Notes: generated from the sequence alone by a model not told the origin. A stretch of 64,000 nt of DNA from Rhodopseudomonas pentothenatexigens (GCF_900218015.1 NZ_UFQQ01000005.1:124001-188000), one strand, 5' to 3'. Positions 1 to 7,582 are shown, counted from the first letter of the stretch. Made by a program: numbers and translations.

Positions 1-1
1 G

Positions 2-163
2 CTCGCGATGGTGTTGGACAGCCGGTCCCCGTCGTTCAGGCGTATCTTGCAAACTTACGCGATACGCAATCATTGCGCTCATGGCGGAACCACCAACGCC
101 GTCGGCTCCATCGATGCGCTCGAAGCAGAGCTCTATCGCTGGTATTCCGAGCTGCGGAGTTGA
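2..163 (+). CDS. C-terminal fragment of a HEPN-like protein (5' end outside window)
   Basis: An open frame enters from the left edge and stops at TGA 161-163, giving the last 53 residues of a protein. It contains AIRNHCAHGG, which fits the Rx4-6H motif of HEPN domains (R followed by a polar N and H four residues on) with the typical following Gly pair. It ends in a charged helix (SIDALEAELYRWYSELRS). HEPN proteins are often RNases of toxin-antitoxin, abortive-infection or restriction systems, but some are non-catalytic, and the N-terminal part is not visible. Base composition matches the lower-GC patch that follows. The assignment rests on one short motif. Confidence 0.45.
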   Translation, partial: LAMVLDSRSPSFRRILQTYAIRNHCAHGGTTNAVGSIDALEAELYRWYSELRS

Positions 164-625
164 GGCCAGCAAGTGTGGGTCGGGTGAGTGAGGCGACGCC
201 GGGGAGTCGATTGAGCGAGCTTCAGCCGTCTCGGATATCGCGCTCATCTGGGCGATTGCTTGCTCAAAATCGCGTCGCGGAATGTCATTAGTGACACCGA
301 GATACAGCGTAACATGCTTGCCGCTCGCCATCAGATAGGCGTATTACGCCAACGCCGCACAAGGAGTATGGAGTCCGGCTCACTCGCCGCTAGTGCGGGG
401 CGCGTCCCGGAATGGCGAACGATTGGGTCGTAAGCCGGGTTCTACAAGTCCAATATCGAGGAGCGGCCTGTGGGTAGATTCGCGGAGCGCAGTCCGGGCG
501 CCGTGCTCAGGCCCATCTAAGCGGGCGGATTCATTTTATAGCTGATTATCTTCGAGATCGCATGTCGAAATGCTGTCGGCTTATTGATAGTATATCCCTT
601 TTCAACCGTTCAGCGGGAGGTAACA
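164..625. other. Gene-poor accessory stretch
   Basis: About 460 bases between the HEPN-like fragment and the next plausible start. The only recognisable content is a GIY-YIG relic on the minus strand (272-343). Plus-strand frames here have no convincing codon pattern or ribosome site. The composition is lower in GC than most of the window, consistent with transferred or decaying DNA. Confidence 0.5.
272..343 (-). pseudogene. GIY-YIG endonuclease N-terminal relic
   Basis: Read on the minus strand, 24 codons give YAYLMASGKHVTLYLGVTND followed by IPRR. This matches the start of small GIY-YIG proteins of the YhbQ/UPF0213 type (usual form: Y-x-Y-x-L-A-S followed by T-L-Y-x-G-V-T-N-D and R-R). A TAA stop lies directly upstream (344-346), and downstream of IPRR the reading frame no longer resembles the family (no E-H-K helix). 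It is therefore a decayed remnant rather than a working nuclease. Confidence 0.55.
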
Positions 626-1216
626 TTGGGCGGTCTCGAGGACGCAGCCAGTATCTTGTTTAGTCATCCGACCGGAATTAGCGCATTGGTCGCTGCCTTG
701 ATCGGGGCGATGACGTCCTCGATAATTGCAATTTTGCACCAGAGAGCCGTATTGCGTCGCGTGACCATGCAGGAAATCATTGATGACTTTCTCAGGCCGG
801 AATTCCTCGTGCATAGGGCTGTCGTCAGTTCATTGAGTCGGAAAGTACGTAGACGAGACGTGGAGATCAGTGAGATAGCGCGGGGCTATTGGTACCCAGG
901 GCCAAAGGACGGCAAGAGGTCTTATCAGGGCGACAAGATCGACAGTCTGAACGAGCATCAACATCTGGAGATATTCATCGGCTACATCAGTCGGCTCGCG
1001 CACCGCATTCGGACCGAGAAAGTTGATCGGCTTCAGCTCCGTCAGCGACTAAGGAGCGCGTATCGCTATCACGGGCCATTCATGAACAGCCTAGCAAAGG
1101 AAGTGCGAAGGCAGATGATGCTCGATGGAGAGACGGAGATTCCCAGTTGGGTTTGCGATGTGGAGCAGGTGAGGGGAGTCCTGGGCGTCGAGGACTTTAT
1201 CGAGGCACACATTTGA
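626..1216 (+). CDS. Hypothetical membrane-anchored protein
   Basis: A 196-residue protein if it starts at TTG 626, chosen because GGGAGG (615-620) sits five bases upstream; an in-frame TTG at 584 would add 14 residues but has no ribosome site. One hydrophobic segment (about residues 17-37, GISALVAALIGAMTSSIIAI) is followed by a long, charged, helical cytosolic part, an architecture like DUF4760-type proteins, although I cannot assign the family. It lies 18 bases upstream of the next gene and probably shares a transcript with it. Both genes use less GC-biased codons than the rest of the window, suggesting recent acquisition. Function unknown. Confidence 0.6.
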   Translation: MGGLEDAASILFSHPTGISALVAALIGAMTSSIIAILHQRAVLRRVTMQEIIDDFLRPEFLVHRAVVSSLSRKVRRRDVEISEIARGYWYPGPKDGKRSYQGDKIDSLNEHQHLEIFIGYISRLAHRIRTEKVDRLQLRQRLRSAYRYHGPFMNSLAKEVRRQMMLDGETEIPSWVCDVEQVRGVLGVEDFIEAHI

Positions 1217-1234
1217 GGTCGAAAGAGAAGCTTC

Positions 1235-1885
1235 ATGCCGTTGCTTGTCGATGAGGCCGCGAGGCAGATCGCCATAACCCGCTGGGGGTTACCCGAGTGT
1301 ATTCATGTTCCCATTGCGGCTGCTGACGAAACAGCGATCCGGGCGTATATCGGGGAGGCTCAACCGATTGGCGGGCCGCCCTATAGGGCGTTCCTCGTGA
1401 TCATTCCGCACTCCACCGTGATCGATCCTCTGCTCCCGATCAGCTGTCATCCAAACGTAGGCGTTCTATTCGCGCGACGACAGCTATGGGTAAACATCTC
1501 TTACGATGGATACCGATCGGCGTATCGAAAGGCGTTCTCGGGCGAAAATATCGACGGGCGGATCTTGAGTCACGCAATGAATCGTCGGACGGCAGCGCTC
1601 AAGGGATTCGATTTCGTGCGAGTCACGCTGGCGTCGAGGGCCAACAATTCAAGTAGCAGTTTCTCCGAAAAATGGGGCGTAGAACTTCATTCGTCGGAGC
1701 GGGCCAAGGCAATCCGGGGTGTTCGCCCACCATACATCCAATACGCCGACTTGTCGGACCTGATGCTGATGCTGGACATGAGAATCGGCGGAGGAATCAT
1801 GGATGCAGTGAACGAAGGACAGAAGCTGGTAGAGCCAAGGACCAACGCCGTAGGGTGCAACAACGCAGTCCGTAGTGCGGATTAG
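1235..1885 (+). CDS. Hypothetical protein
   Basis: A 216-residue soluble-looking protein starting at ATG 1235, preceded by AAAGAGAAG (1222-1230). No family is recognised and no signal peptide or membrane segment is visible. It has an aromatic-rich centre (about residues 88-100, LWVNISYDGYRSAYR) and a Gly/Met-rich helix near the end. The last codons (about 1877-1885) run into the left copy of the 83-bp repeat, so the natural C terminus may have been replaced by repeat sequence. It likely forms a two-gene unit with the membrane protein upstream. Confidence 0.55.
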   Translation: MPLLVDEAARQIAITRWGLPECIHVPIAAADETAIRAYIGEAQPIGGPPYRAFLVIIPHSTVIDPLLPISCHPNVGVLFARRQLWVNISYDGYRSAYRKAFSGENIDGRILSHAMNRRTAALKGFDFVRVTLASRANNSSSSFSEKWGVELHSSERAKAIRGVRPPYIQYADLSDLMLMLDMRIGGGIMDAVNEGQKLVEPRTNAVGCNNAVRSAD

Positions 1886-1959
1886 CGCAGCGTAATCCGC
1901 CATTGCGTCGAGGCAAGCCCTCCGGCTACTCGGCGGGTTACGCCTTCGGCTAACCCGCC
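1877..1959. repeat. 83-bp palindromic repeat, copy 1
   Basis: Two hairpins in one element: a stem GCGGATTA / TAATCCGC around GCGCAGCG, then a second stem GGCGGGTTA / TAACCCGCC (loop CGCCTTCGGC). The same 83 bases recur in the same orientation at 3800-3882 with a few substitutions. Copy 1 abuts the stop codon of the tetR gene (1960-1962) and covers the end of the preceding hypothetical gene. Such elements are numerous in Bradyrhizobium/Rhodopseudomonas genomes. Confidence 0.85.
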
Positions 1960-2622
1960 CTACGGGCTACGGGCTGTCGTCTTCAATGTCTCGTCACCGC
2001 CCCCATCCAGCTCAACGCCGGCTTGGAACGCGGCGCAAAGCGCGCGCACGACGTTGCGCGCTAGCCGCTCGCTCGGCAGGCCCGCCGCAACGGCGGCCGC
2101 GACATGGGCTGGGTGAACGAATACGGTCACGGCATCGCGCACCACGCCGGCTGCGGCCTCGACATTGTCGATGCGCATCTCACCACGCCGGACACCGTCG
2201 GCGAGGATGCGAGCGATCAGACCGGTCATCGCCGCCGCGTAGGCTGCGATGATCTCCGGCCGCTCGTCCATGATGCGGCGGTACAGCCCGTAGACTTCAG
2301 GATCGGTCGCAAACCGCTCACGCTTGCGGGCATGCAAGGCCAGCACCATGCCTTCCAGGCGTTCGGTCACCGGCCCGTCGGTCTCGACGAAGCGGCTGGC
2401 CATTTCCTGCTCGTCCTGCATCGCCGCGACGGCGAGCGCGTCGAAGATGTCGGCCTTGGTCCGGAAGTGCCGGTAGATGGTGGTGTGCGAGGTGCCCAGC
2501 GCGCGGGCGATGTCGACCACGTTGGTCTTCGCCTCGCCGAAGCGGCGCACCTGTGTCCGTGCAGCCTCCAGGATCCGCGCGCGGAAAGCGTGTTCGTCGG
2601 GAGCAGACGGGGGATTGGACAT
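1960..2622 (-). CDS. TetR/AcrR-family transcriptional repressor
   Basis: A 220-residue regulator. The N-terminal helix-turn-helix is clear (about residues 35-60: VVDIARALGTSHTTIYRHF followed by RTKADIFDAL). The C-terminal half is an all-helical ligand/dimer domain of unknown specificity. I start it at ATG 2622 (MSNPPSAP); an upstream in-frame start at 2682 would place coding sequence over the operator. It is divergent from the SDR gene at 2754, and the 131-bp intergenic region holds an inverted repeat overlapping the SDR promoter. The likely role is repression of that gene and of itself, relieved by an unknown small ligand. Confidence 0.9.
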   Translation of the reverse strand: MSNPPSAPDEHAFRARILEAARTQVRRFGEAKTNVVDIARALGTSHTTIYRHFRTKADIFDALAVAAMQDEQEMASRFVETDGPVTERLEGMVLALHARKRERFATDPEVYGLYRRIMDERPEIIAAYAAAMTGLIARILADGVRRGEMRIDNVEAAAGVVRDAVTVFVHPAHVAAAVAAGLPSERLARNVVRALCAAFQAGVELDGGGDETLKTTARSP

Positions 2623-2666
2623 GGCGGCCTTCGTTAACCCCAAGAAATACCGGAACGTCCTCGATC

Positions 2667-2705
2667 GTTCAACGACGAACAAAATATGAAATATGTTCGT
2701 TGAAC
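2667..2705. promoter_or_regulatory. Candidate TetR operator (inverted repeat)
   Basis: GTTCAACGACGAACA (2667-2681) faces TGTTCGTTGAAC (2694-2705), an imperfect inverted repeat with an AT-rich centre. A further palindrome GAAC-TAT-GTTC lies at 2702-2712. The right arm contains the -35 hexamer of the SDR promoter, so a bound repressor would block transcription. Confidence 0.6.
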
Positions 2706-2728
2706 TATGTTCATGCTGGTGCTATGTT
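2700..2728 (+). promoter_or_regulatory. Sigma-70-type promoter of the SDR gene
   Basis: TTGAAC (2700-2705), a 17-bp spacer, then TATGTT (2723-2728). The -35 box overlaps the palindromic operator. An AAGGAGG ribosome site (2742-2748) follows before ATG 2754. Confidence 0.6.
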
Positions 2729-2753
2729 GCCTCAACTGCAGAAGGAGGATGCG

Positions 2754-3785
2754 ATGCACCCGCTGAACAGCCCGTCCGCTCGACCCCGCCTTGCGTTTGT
2801 GACCGGCGGCTCCGGCTTTGTCGGCGGCCGATTGATTGGACAGTTGCTGGACCACGGTTGGACTGTCCGCGCGCTGGCCCGCAGCGCACCGAGCGAAGCG
2901 CGGGTCCGGGCGCTCGGCGCCGCGCCGGTGAAAGGCGACCTGAATGACGAGCAGGCGCTGCGCGAGGCCATGGCGGGCTGCGAGGTCGTGTTCCACGTTG
3001 CCGCGCACTTCAAGCTCTGGGGCAAAAAGGCGTTGTTCGATCGGGCGAACATCGACGGAACGCGCAATGTCGTGAACGCGGCTGCGGCGACCGCCAGCGT
3101 CCGACGGGTGGTGGCGGTCAGCGCGGCCGCCGTGGTGATGGGCGATCCCGAGCCGATGGTCGATGTCGACGAGACGCTGCCGCTGCAGCGCCGGGCGTTT
3201 GCGCCCTACAGCTCGTCGAAGGGCGAAGCCGAGCGCGTGCTGCTCGGCGCCAACCAGGTCCGCCCCGATTTCGAGACGATCGCGCTTCGGCCGCCCTTCA
3301 TCTGGGGGGATGGCATGCCGACCCTCGATGAGATGGTCGAGACCGTGCACGCCGGTCGCTGGCAATGGGTGGACGGCGGCCGGCAGGCGATGTCGAGCTG
3401 CCACGTCGACAATCTGTGCGAGGCACTGATCCTCGCCGCCGACCATGGCCGCGGCGGTGAGGCGTACTTCGTGGCCGATGCCGAAAACACCACCCTGAAA
3501 GGTTTCATCTCGGCCCTGCTCGCGACGCGCGGCGTCAGCGTGTCCGACAAAGCGGTCCCGTTCGGGCTTGCCTGGACAATGGCCGGTCTGATGGGAGCAG
3601 CGTGGCGTCTGCTGCGGCTCGAGGGCCAGCCGCCGATCACACGCCAGATGCTGCGACTGATCGGCAAGCCTTTCACCATTGCCACCGGCAAGGCCACGAC
3701 CGATCTCGGCTTCGTGCCGCGCACCACGATGAGCATGGGGCTCGCCGCCATGCGGCGCGCATCCCAGCCCGCCACCAGCCCGTAG
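2754..3785 (+). CDS. NAD(P)-dependent epimerase/dehydratase (extended SDR)
   Basis: A 343-residue oxidoreductase of the extended short-chain dehydrogenase superfamily. The nucleotide-binding loop GGSGFVG is at residues 18-24 and the catalytic pair YxxxK at Y152/K156, with S123 in AVSAAAVV as the probable third residue. The pattern resembles dihydroflavonol reductase / 3-beta-hydroxysteroid dehydrogenase-like SDRs; the substrate is unknown. Start ATG 2754 has a near-perfect AAGGAGG site; longer in-frame starts would cross the operator and promoter. Controlled by the divergent TetR repressor, it may act in detoxification or reduction of a small carbonyl compound that is also the inducer (inference). 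Confidence 0.85.
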   Translation: MHPLNSPSARPRLAFVTGGSGFVGGRLIGQLLDHGWTVRALARSAPSEARVRALGAAPVKGDLNDEQALREAMAGCEVVFHVAAHFKLWGKKALFDRANIDGTRNVVNAAAATASVRRVVAVSAAAVVMGDPEPMVDVDETLPLQRRAFAPYSSSKGEAERVLLGANQVRPDFETIALRPPFIWGDGMPTLDEMVETVHAGRWQWVDGGRQAMSSCHVDNLCEALILAADHGRGGEAYFVADAENTTLKGFISALLATRGVSVSDKAVPFGLAWTMAGLMGAAWRLLRLEGQPPITRQMLRLIGKPFTIATGKATTDLGFVPRTTMSMGLAAMRRASQPATSP

Positions 3786-3799
3786 GATTGGTCCGCCGA

Positions 3800-3882
3800 G
3801 CGGATCAGCGCAGCGTCATCCGCCATTGCGTCGAGGCAAGCCCTGCTGCTGTGCGGCGGGTTACGCCTTCGGCTGACCCGCC
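3800..3882. repeat. 83-bp palindromic repeat, copy 2
   Basis: Same element and orientation as 1877-1959, aligning over 83 bases without gaps. Differences cluster in the unpaired linker and at one position of each stem. It begins 15 bases after the SDR stop codon, so the two copies bracket the tetR-SDR pair almost exactly. Confidence 0.85.
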
Positions 3883-3956
3883 CGCCGACTGAACGGATCG
3901 ATCACCGTGCTGCCGCAACCGGCGAAGTCCGCGACGTTCCGCGTCGCCATCTGGAC
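3861..3956 (-). pseudogene. VapC (PIN-domain toxin) C-terminal relic
   Basis: On the minus strand this reads MATRNVADFAGCGSTVIDPF, matching the last strand-helix-strand of PIN-domain VapC toxins (typically A-T-R-N-V-x-D-F ... V-x-x-P-W/F). A TGA stop lies three codons upstream (3957-3959), and the frame ends inside repeat copy 2 (TAA at 3861-3863). Only about 20 residues of the toxin survive and no antitoxin is visible, so it is a dead fragment. Confidence 0.55.
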
Positions 3957-4023
3957 TCACGCGTTGCCTCATCCTTCGAGGCCGCCGCTTTGCGACGGCG
4001 CCGGCGGTCCGGCTGACGCGAAG

Positions 4024-4488
4024 CTACGACCTGAGAAACTGCGCGAACGCCTTCAGCGTGGTTTCCGAGCAGTGGTGCTCCATGCCCTCGGCGTCGGCTT
4101 CCGCGGCTTCAGGCGGGACGCCGACGGCGCGCAAGAGATCGACCACCAGCCGATGGCGGGCGTGCGATCGTTCCGCCAGCGCCTGGCCCTGCTCGGTGAG
4201 AAACACGCCGCGATAGGGGCGCGAGGTCGCCAGCCCGGCCTTCTTCAACCGCGAAATGGTCTTGATGGCGGTGGCGTGCGAGACGCCGAGGCGGCGCGCA
4301 ATGTCGGTCGGCCGTGCTTCGCCGGTGCCGGCCAACAGGTCGGCGATCAGTTCGACATAGTCCTCGAGAATCGCGGTCGACTGCGCCGAGCGGGCCTTGC
4401 CGAAGCGGCGGGCCTGCACCAGCTCGGTCGGCAGATCGGCCGGGGGAGCGTCGTTGCGCTGGGCTTTCCGCGGGACGGCAGGGCTCAT
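4024..4488 (-). CDS. mntR: Manganese-responsive transcriptional regulator MntR (DtxR family)
   Basis: A 154-residue DtxR/MntR protein, the usual length for the proteobacterial form. A winged helix is visible at about residues 47-95 (ARPTDIARRLGVSHATAIKT, then ISRLKKAGL) and the C-terminal metal-binding/dimer part carries the ARHR and EGMEHHCSE segments of the family. With Mn(II) bound it represses manganese uptake. ATG 4488 is preferred because an upstream in-frame start would read into the operator region. It is divergent from the barrel-sitABCD genes, and two near-identical palindromes lie between them. MntR rather than Mur/Fur or Zur is supported by the sequence and by the adjacent Mn-type transporter. 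Confidence 0.9.
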   Translation of the reverse strand: MSPAVPRKAQRNDAPPADLPTELVQARRFGKARSAQSTAILEDYVELIADLLAGTGEARPTDIARRLGVSHATAIKTISRLKKAGLATSRPYRGVFLTEQGQALAERSHARHRLVVDLLRAVGVPPEAAEADAEGMEHHCSETTLKAFAQFLRS

Positions 4489-4546
4489 TGATTCACGCTC
4501 GCGATTGCTGCGATCCGGAAAGCACGAATTCTCGCCGGCGTCAAAA

Positions 4547-4562
4547 TGTAGCCGAGGCAACA
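4547..4562. promoter_or_regulatory. MntR box 1
   Basis: TGTAGCCGAGGCAACA, an imperfect copy of the perfect palindrome 36 bp downstream. It is close to the start of mntR and may mediate autoregulation. Confidence 0.65.
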
Positions 4563-4570
4563 ATCCGGCA

Positions 4571-4598
4571 TTGACAGTTGCGACCCATTCTCTACGAT
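4571..4598 (+). promoter_or_regulatory. Promoter of the manganese uptake operon
   Basis: A consensus TTGACA (4571-4576), 16-bp spacer, then TACGAT (4593-4598). The -10 region abuts and overlaps MntR box 2, so Mn-loaded MntR would exclude RNA polymerase. Confidence 0.6.
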
Positions 4599-4613
4599 GT
4601 AGCCAAGGCTACA
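4598..4613. promoter_or_regulatory. MntR box 2 (perfect palindrome)
   Basis: TGTAGCCAAGGCTACA, a perfect 16-bp palindrome overlapping the promoter's -10 element and start region. Its match to box 1 (14 of 16 bases) and the adjoining mntR gene make it the likely main operator. Confidence 0.75.
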
Positions 4614-4705
4614 ATATCGGGGCCGTGCACCACCGCCGCAAGGCCGGCCGGTGCAGGATGAAACTGCGCGCCGTTTCGGCCGCGCTCGGAAGTAAAGGAA
4701 CGCAG

Positions 4706-5710
4706 GTGAGTACTCGGATCGACGCGGCGAAGCGGTCGCCGGCTCGGACATCGTCATGGGGGCGGATGGTCGTGGCGACCGCATTCGCGGCCGGTGCCGC
4801 AGCGGAGATCTCACCGGCCGCGGCGGAGGACGCGCCGTCCTGGCTGTCGCTGCCCGCGTCGTCGCTGTCGAGCTTCGCGATGCAGCGCCCCGCGACGGTG
4901 CCGGGCACGCATCACGCCGAAGGCGTCGACACCGAGCACATCTTCGGCTTCTCGATGGGCTCCGATATCGGCCAGAAGGGCGAGATCGAGGTCGAGATGG
5001 AGAACGTCGGCGGTTTCGGCAAGCGCGATGGCCGCTACGCCACGCTGGGGACGCTGGCCCAGGTCAAGTACACGCTCACCGATCGGATTCGCATCGCACC
5101 GGGGCTGTCGTTCGGCGGCCAGCGGATCGACGGCGTATTCGGCCACGACGACCGCCATCACCTGACCTTCAACGGCGCTGCGCTCGAGTTCCGCTACAAG
5201 CTGATCGATCGCAAGGCGGCGCCGTTCGGCTTGACGCTGCACGCGCAGCCGAACTGGTCCCGCGTCGACGAGGCGACGGGCGGCCGGATCGAGCAGTACG
5301 GCGGCGAGTTCGCGGCGCTGTTCGACCGCGAGCTGATCGCCGAGCGGTTGTTCGCCGTCTTCAACGTTTGGTACGGCACCGGCGCCACCCGCGAGCGCGC
5401 GACCAATCTGTGGGGCCACGACTCCGAACTGCAGCTGCACGGCGGCCTGTCCTACGCGTTCGCGCCCGGGTTCCTCGCCGGTCTCAATGTTCGCTACCTG
5501 CGCGCCTATGACGGCGGCGGGCTCGACCGTTTCGCCGGCGACGCCGTCTATGTCGGGCCGACCTTCTCCTACAACGTCTCGCCGGCATTCGGCCTGTCGG
5601 GCACCTGGCAGTTCCAGGTCGCGGGCGGCGCCCTGGGCGACCGGCGGCCGCTCAATCTCGACCGGTTCGAGCGCCAGCAGGCGATGCTCCGGCTCAACTG
5701 GCACTTCTAG
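4706..5710 (+). CDS. Outer-membrane beta-barrel protein of the manganese locus
   Basis: About 334 residues from GTG 4706, preferred because AAGGAA (4695-4700) precedes it; an in-frame ATG at 4658 would add 16 residues. A signal peptide is visible (hydrophobic MVVATAFAAGAAA, cleavage likely after SPAAA). The mature part alternates polar and hydrophobic residues with many Tyr/Gly/Phe turns and ends in LRLNWHF, an aromatic C terminus typical of outer-membrane barrels. It also has several His/Asp/Glu-rich loops (FGHDDRHH). It is the first gene behind the MntR-controlled promoter and is followed 60 bases later by the Mn-binding protein gene. The likely role is Mn(II) passage or sensing at the outer membrane, analogous to MnoP of Bradyrhizobium, although I cannot show homology. 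Confidence 0.75.
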   Translation: MSTRIDAAKRSPARTSSWGRMVVATAFAAGAAAEISPAAAEDAPSWLSLPASSLSSFAMQRPATVPGTHHAEGVDTEHIFGFSMGSDIGQKGEIEVEMENVGGFGKRDGRYATLGTLAQVKYTLTDRIRIAPGLSFGGQRIDGVFGHDDRHHLTFNGAALEFRYKLIDRKAAPFGLTLHAQPNWSRVDEATGGRIEQYGGEFAALFDRELIAERLFAVFNVWYGTGATRERATNLWGHDSELQLHGGLSYAFAPGFLAGLNVRYLRAYDGGGLDRFAGDAVYVGPTFSYNVSPAFGLSGTWQFQVAGGALGDRRPLNLDRFERQQAMLRLNWHF

Positions 5711-5770
5711 CGACGGGCGCCGCGACGAACACCCGAGCCACGGCGCGCGACTGCATCAGGATGGATACGG

Positions 5771-6688
5771 ATGAAGCTGAATCGGATTGGCGCCGGCCGG
5801 GTGAGCGGGTTTGTCGCGGCTATCGTTGCGGGCGTGCTGCTCGCCGGCTCGTGCCAGGCGCAGGCCCGCAAGCCGTTCCGCGTGGTGACGACCTTCACGG
5901 TGATCCAGGACATCGCCCAGAATGTCGCCGGCGACAAGGCGATCGTGGAATCGATCACCAAGCCCGGCGCCGAGATCCACGACTACCAGCCGACCCCGCT
6001 CGACATCGTGCGGGCGCAGGCGGCCGATCTCGTGCTGTGGAACGGCTTCAATCTCGAACGCTGGTTCGAGCGGTTCTTCGAGAACGTGAAGGATGTTCCG
6101 AGCGTCGTGGTCACCGAAGGCATCGCGCCGATGGGAATCGCGCAGGGGCCGTACAGCGGCAAGCCCAATCCGCACGCCTGGATGTCGCCGTCCAACGCGC
6201 TGATCTATGTCGAGAACATCCGCAAGGCGCTGGTCAAATACGATCCCGCCAACGCGGCCGCCTACGATCAGAACGCCGCCGACTACGCGGCCAGGATCAA
6301 GGCGCTCGACGAGCCGCTGCGCCGCCGGCTCGCCGCGATCCCCGAAAGCCAGCGCTGGCTGGTGTCGAGCGAAGGCGCGTTCAGCTATCTGACGCGCGAC
6401 TACCAGATGAAGGAGGCGTTCCTCTGGCCGATCAACGCCGACGAGCAGGGCACGCCGCAGCAGGTGCGCAAGGTGATCGACCTCGTGCGCAAGAACAACA
6501 TCCCGGTGGTGTTCAGCGAGAGCACGATCTCGGATCGCGCCGCCAAGCAGGTCGCGCGTGAGAGCGGCGCGCGCTACGGCGGCGTGCTCTATGTCGATTC
6601 GCTCAGCGCCGCGGGCGGTCCGGTGCCGACCTATCTGGACCTGCTCGAGGTGACGGTCGAAACCATCGCCAAGGGGTTCGGGACATGA
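5771..6688 (+). CDS. sitA: Manganese ABC transporter, periplasmic binding protein
   Basis: A 305-residue cluster A-I metal-binding lipoprotein/periplasmic protein of the SitA/MntA/PsaA family. A signal sequence with GSCQA (about residues 26-30) is present. The four expected ligands are all there: H70, H135 (in NPHAWMSP), E201 and D276, the H-H-E-D set of manganese/iron binders. The His-rich loop of zinc-type ZnuA is absent. It binds Mn(II) and delivers it to SitCD. It overlaps sitB by four bases (ATGA), so translation is coupled. Zn or Fe(II) transport cannot be excluded, but the MntR operator argues for Mn. Confidence 0.9.
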   Translation: MKLNRIGAGRVSGFVAAIVAGVLLAGSCQAQARKPFRVVTTFTVIQDIAQNVAGDKAIVESITKPGAEIHDYQPTPLDIVRAQAADLVLWNGFNLERWFERFFENVKDVPSVVVTEGIAPMGIAQGPYSGKPNPHAWMSPSNALIYVENIRKALVKYDPANAAAYDQNAADYAARIKALDEPLRRRLAAIPESQRWLVSSEGAFSYLTRDYQMKEAFLWPINADEQGTPQQVRKVIDLVRKNNIPVVFSESTISDRAAKQVARESGARYGGVLYVDSLSAAGGPVPTYLDLLEVTVETIAKGFGT

Positions 6689-7581
6689 TCCGGTTCGACC
6701 CCGCCGAGGCGCGGGGCGCAGGCGACACGGTCCCCGGCATCGCGGTGCGCGGTCTCGACGTGACCTATCCGAACGGCTACACGGCGGTGCGCGACGCCTC
6801 GTTCGCGCTCGGCGCCGGGACGATCTGCGCGCTGGTCGGCGTCAACGGCAGCGGCAAGTCGACGATCTTCAAGGCGATCATGGGGTTCGTGCGGCCGTCG
6901 GCCGGCAGCGTGGAGCTGTGCGGGATGCCGGTCGCGCGAGCGCTGAAGCGCAACATCGTCGCCTACGTCCCGCAGAGCGAGGACATCGACTGGAATTTTC
7001 CGGTGCTGGTCGAGACCGTGGTGATGATGGGCCGCTACGGCCACATGAACTTCCTGCGGATTCCGTCGCAGGCCGACCGCCGCGCGGTCGACGAAGCCCT
7101 GGAACGCGTCGGCATGACGGCCTACCGCGACCGCCAGATCGGCGAGCTCAGCGGCGGCCAGAAGAAGCGAGTGTTTCTCGCCCGCGCGCTGGCGCAGGGC
7201 GGGCGGATCGTGCTGCTCGACGAACCGTTCACCGGCGTCGACGTCAAGACCGAAACCGCGATCATCGATCTGCTGCGCGAGCTGCGCGACGCCGGCCAGC
7301 TGATCCTGGTCTCGACCCACGATCTCGGCAGCGTTCCGCAGTTCTGCGACCAGGTCGTGCTCGTCAACCGCACCGTGCTGGCGGCCGGGCCGACCGCAGA
7401 GACCTTCACCCAGCGCAATCTCGAACTCGCCTTCGGCGGCGTGCTGCGCAACTTCCAGCTCGGCGGCGCCGACCTGCACAGCGACGACGATCAGCGCCGG
7501 CTGACGGTGATCACCGACGACGAACGGCCGCTGGTGTTCTACGACGCCCGGCCCGACCAGCGGCAGGATCAGGAGAGCTGA
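6685..7581 (+). CDS. sitB: Manganese ABC transporter, ATP-binding protein
   Basis: A 298-residue ABC ATPase: Walker [10 protein letters not shown] at 52-60, signature LSGGQ at 155-159, Walker B IVLLDE at 175-180 and the H-loop in STHDL. The C-terminal tail of about 30 residues beyond the ATPase core is acidic. It energises the SitC/SitD membrane pair. Its start overlaps the sitA stop, and sitC begins one base after its own stop, giving a tight operon. Confidence 0.92.
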   Translation: MIRFDPAEARGAGDTVPGIAVRGLDVTYPNGYTAVRDASFALGAGTICALVGVNGSGKSTIFKAIMGFVRPSAGSVELCGMPVARALKRNIVAYVPQSEDIDWNFPVLVETVVMMGRYGHMNFLRIPSQADRRAVDEALERVGMTAYRDRQIGELSGGQKKRVFLARALAQGGRIVLLDEPFTGVDVKTETAIIDLLRELRDAGQLILVSTHDLGSVPQFCDQVVLVNRTVLAAGPTAETFTQRNLELAFGGVLRNFQLGGADLHSDDDQRRLTVITDDERPLVFYDARPDQRQDQES

Positions 7582-7582
7582 G

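Noticed and set aside
2553-2753. Longer N terminus for the SDR protein
   Set aside because: It would read through the operator and promoter, while ATG 2754 has an AAGGAGG site at ideal distance.
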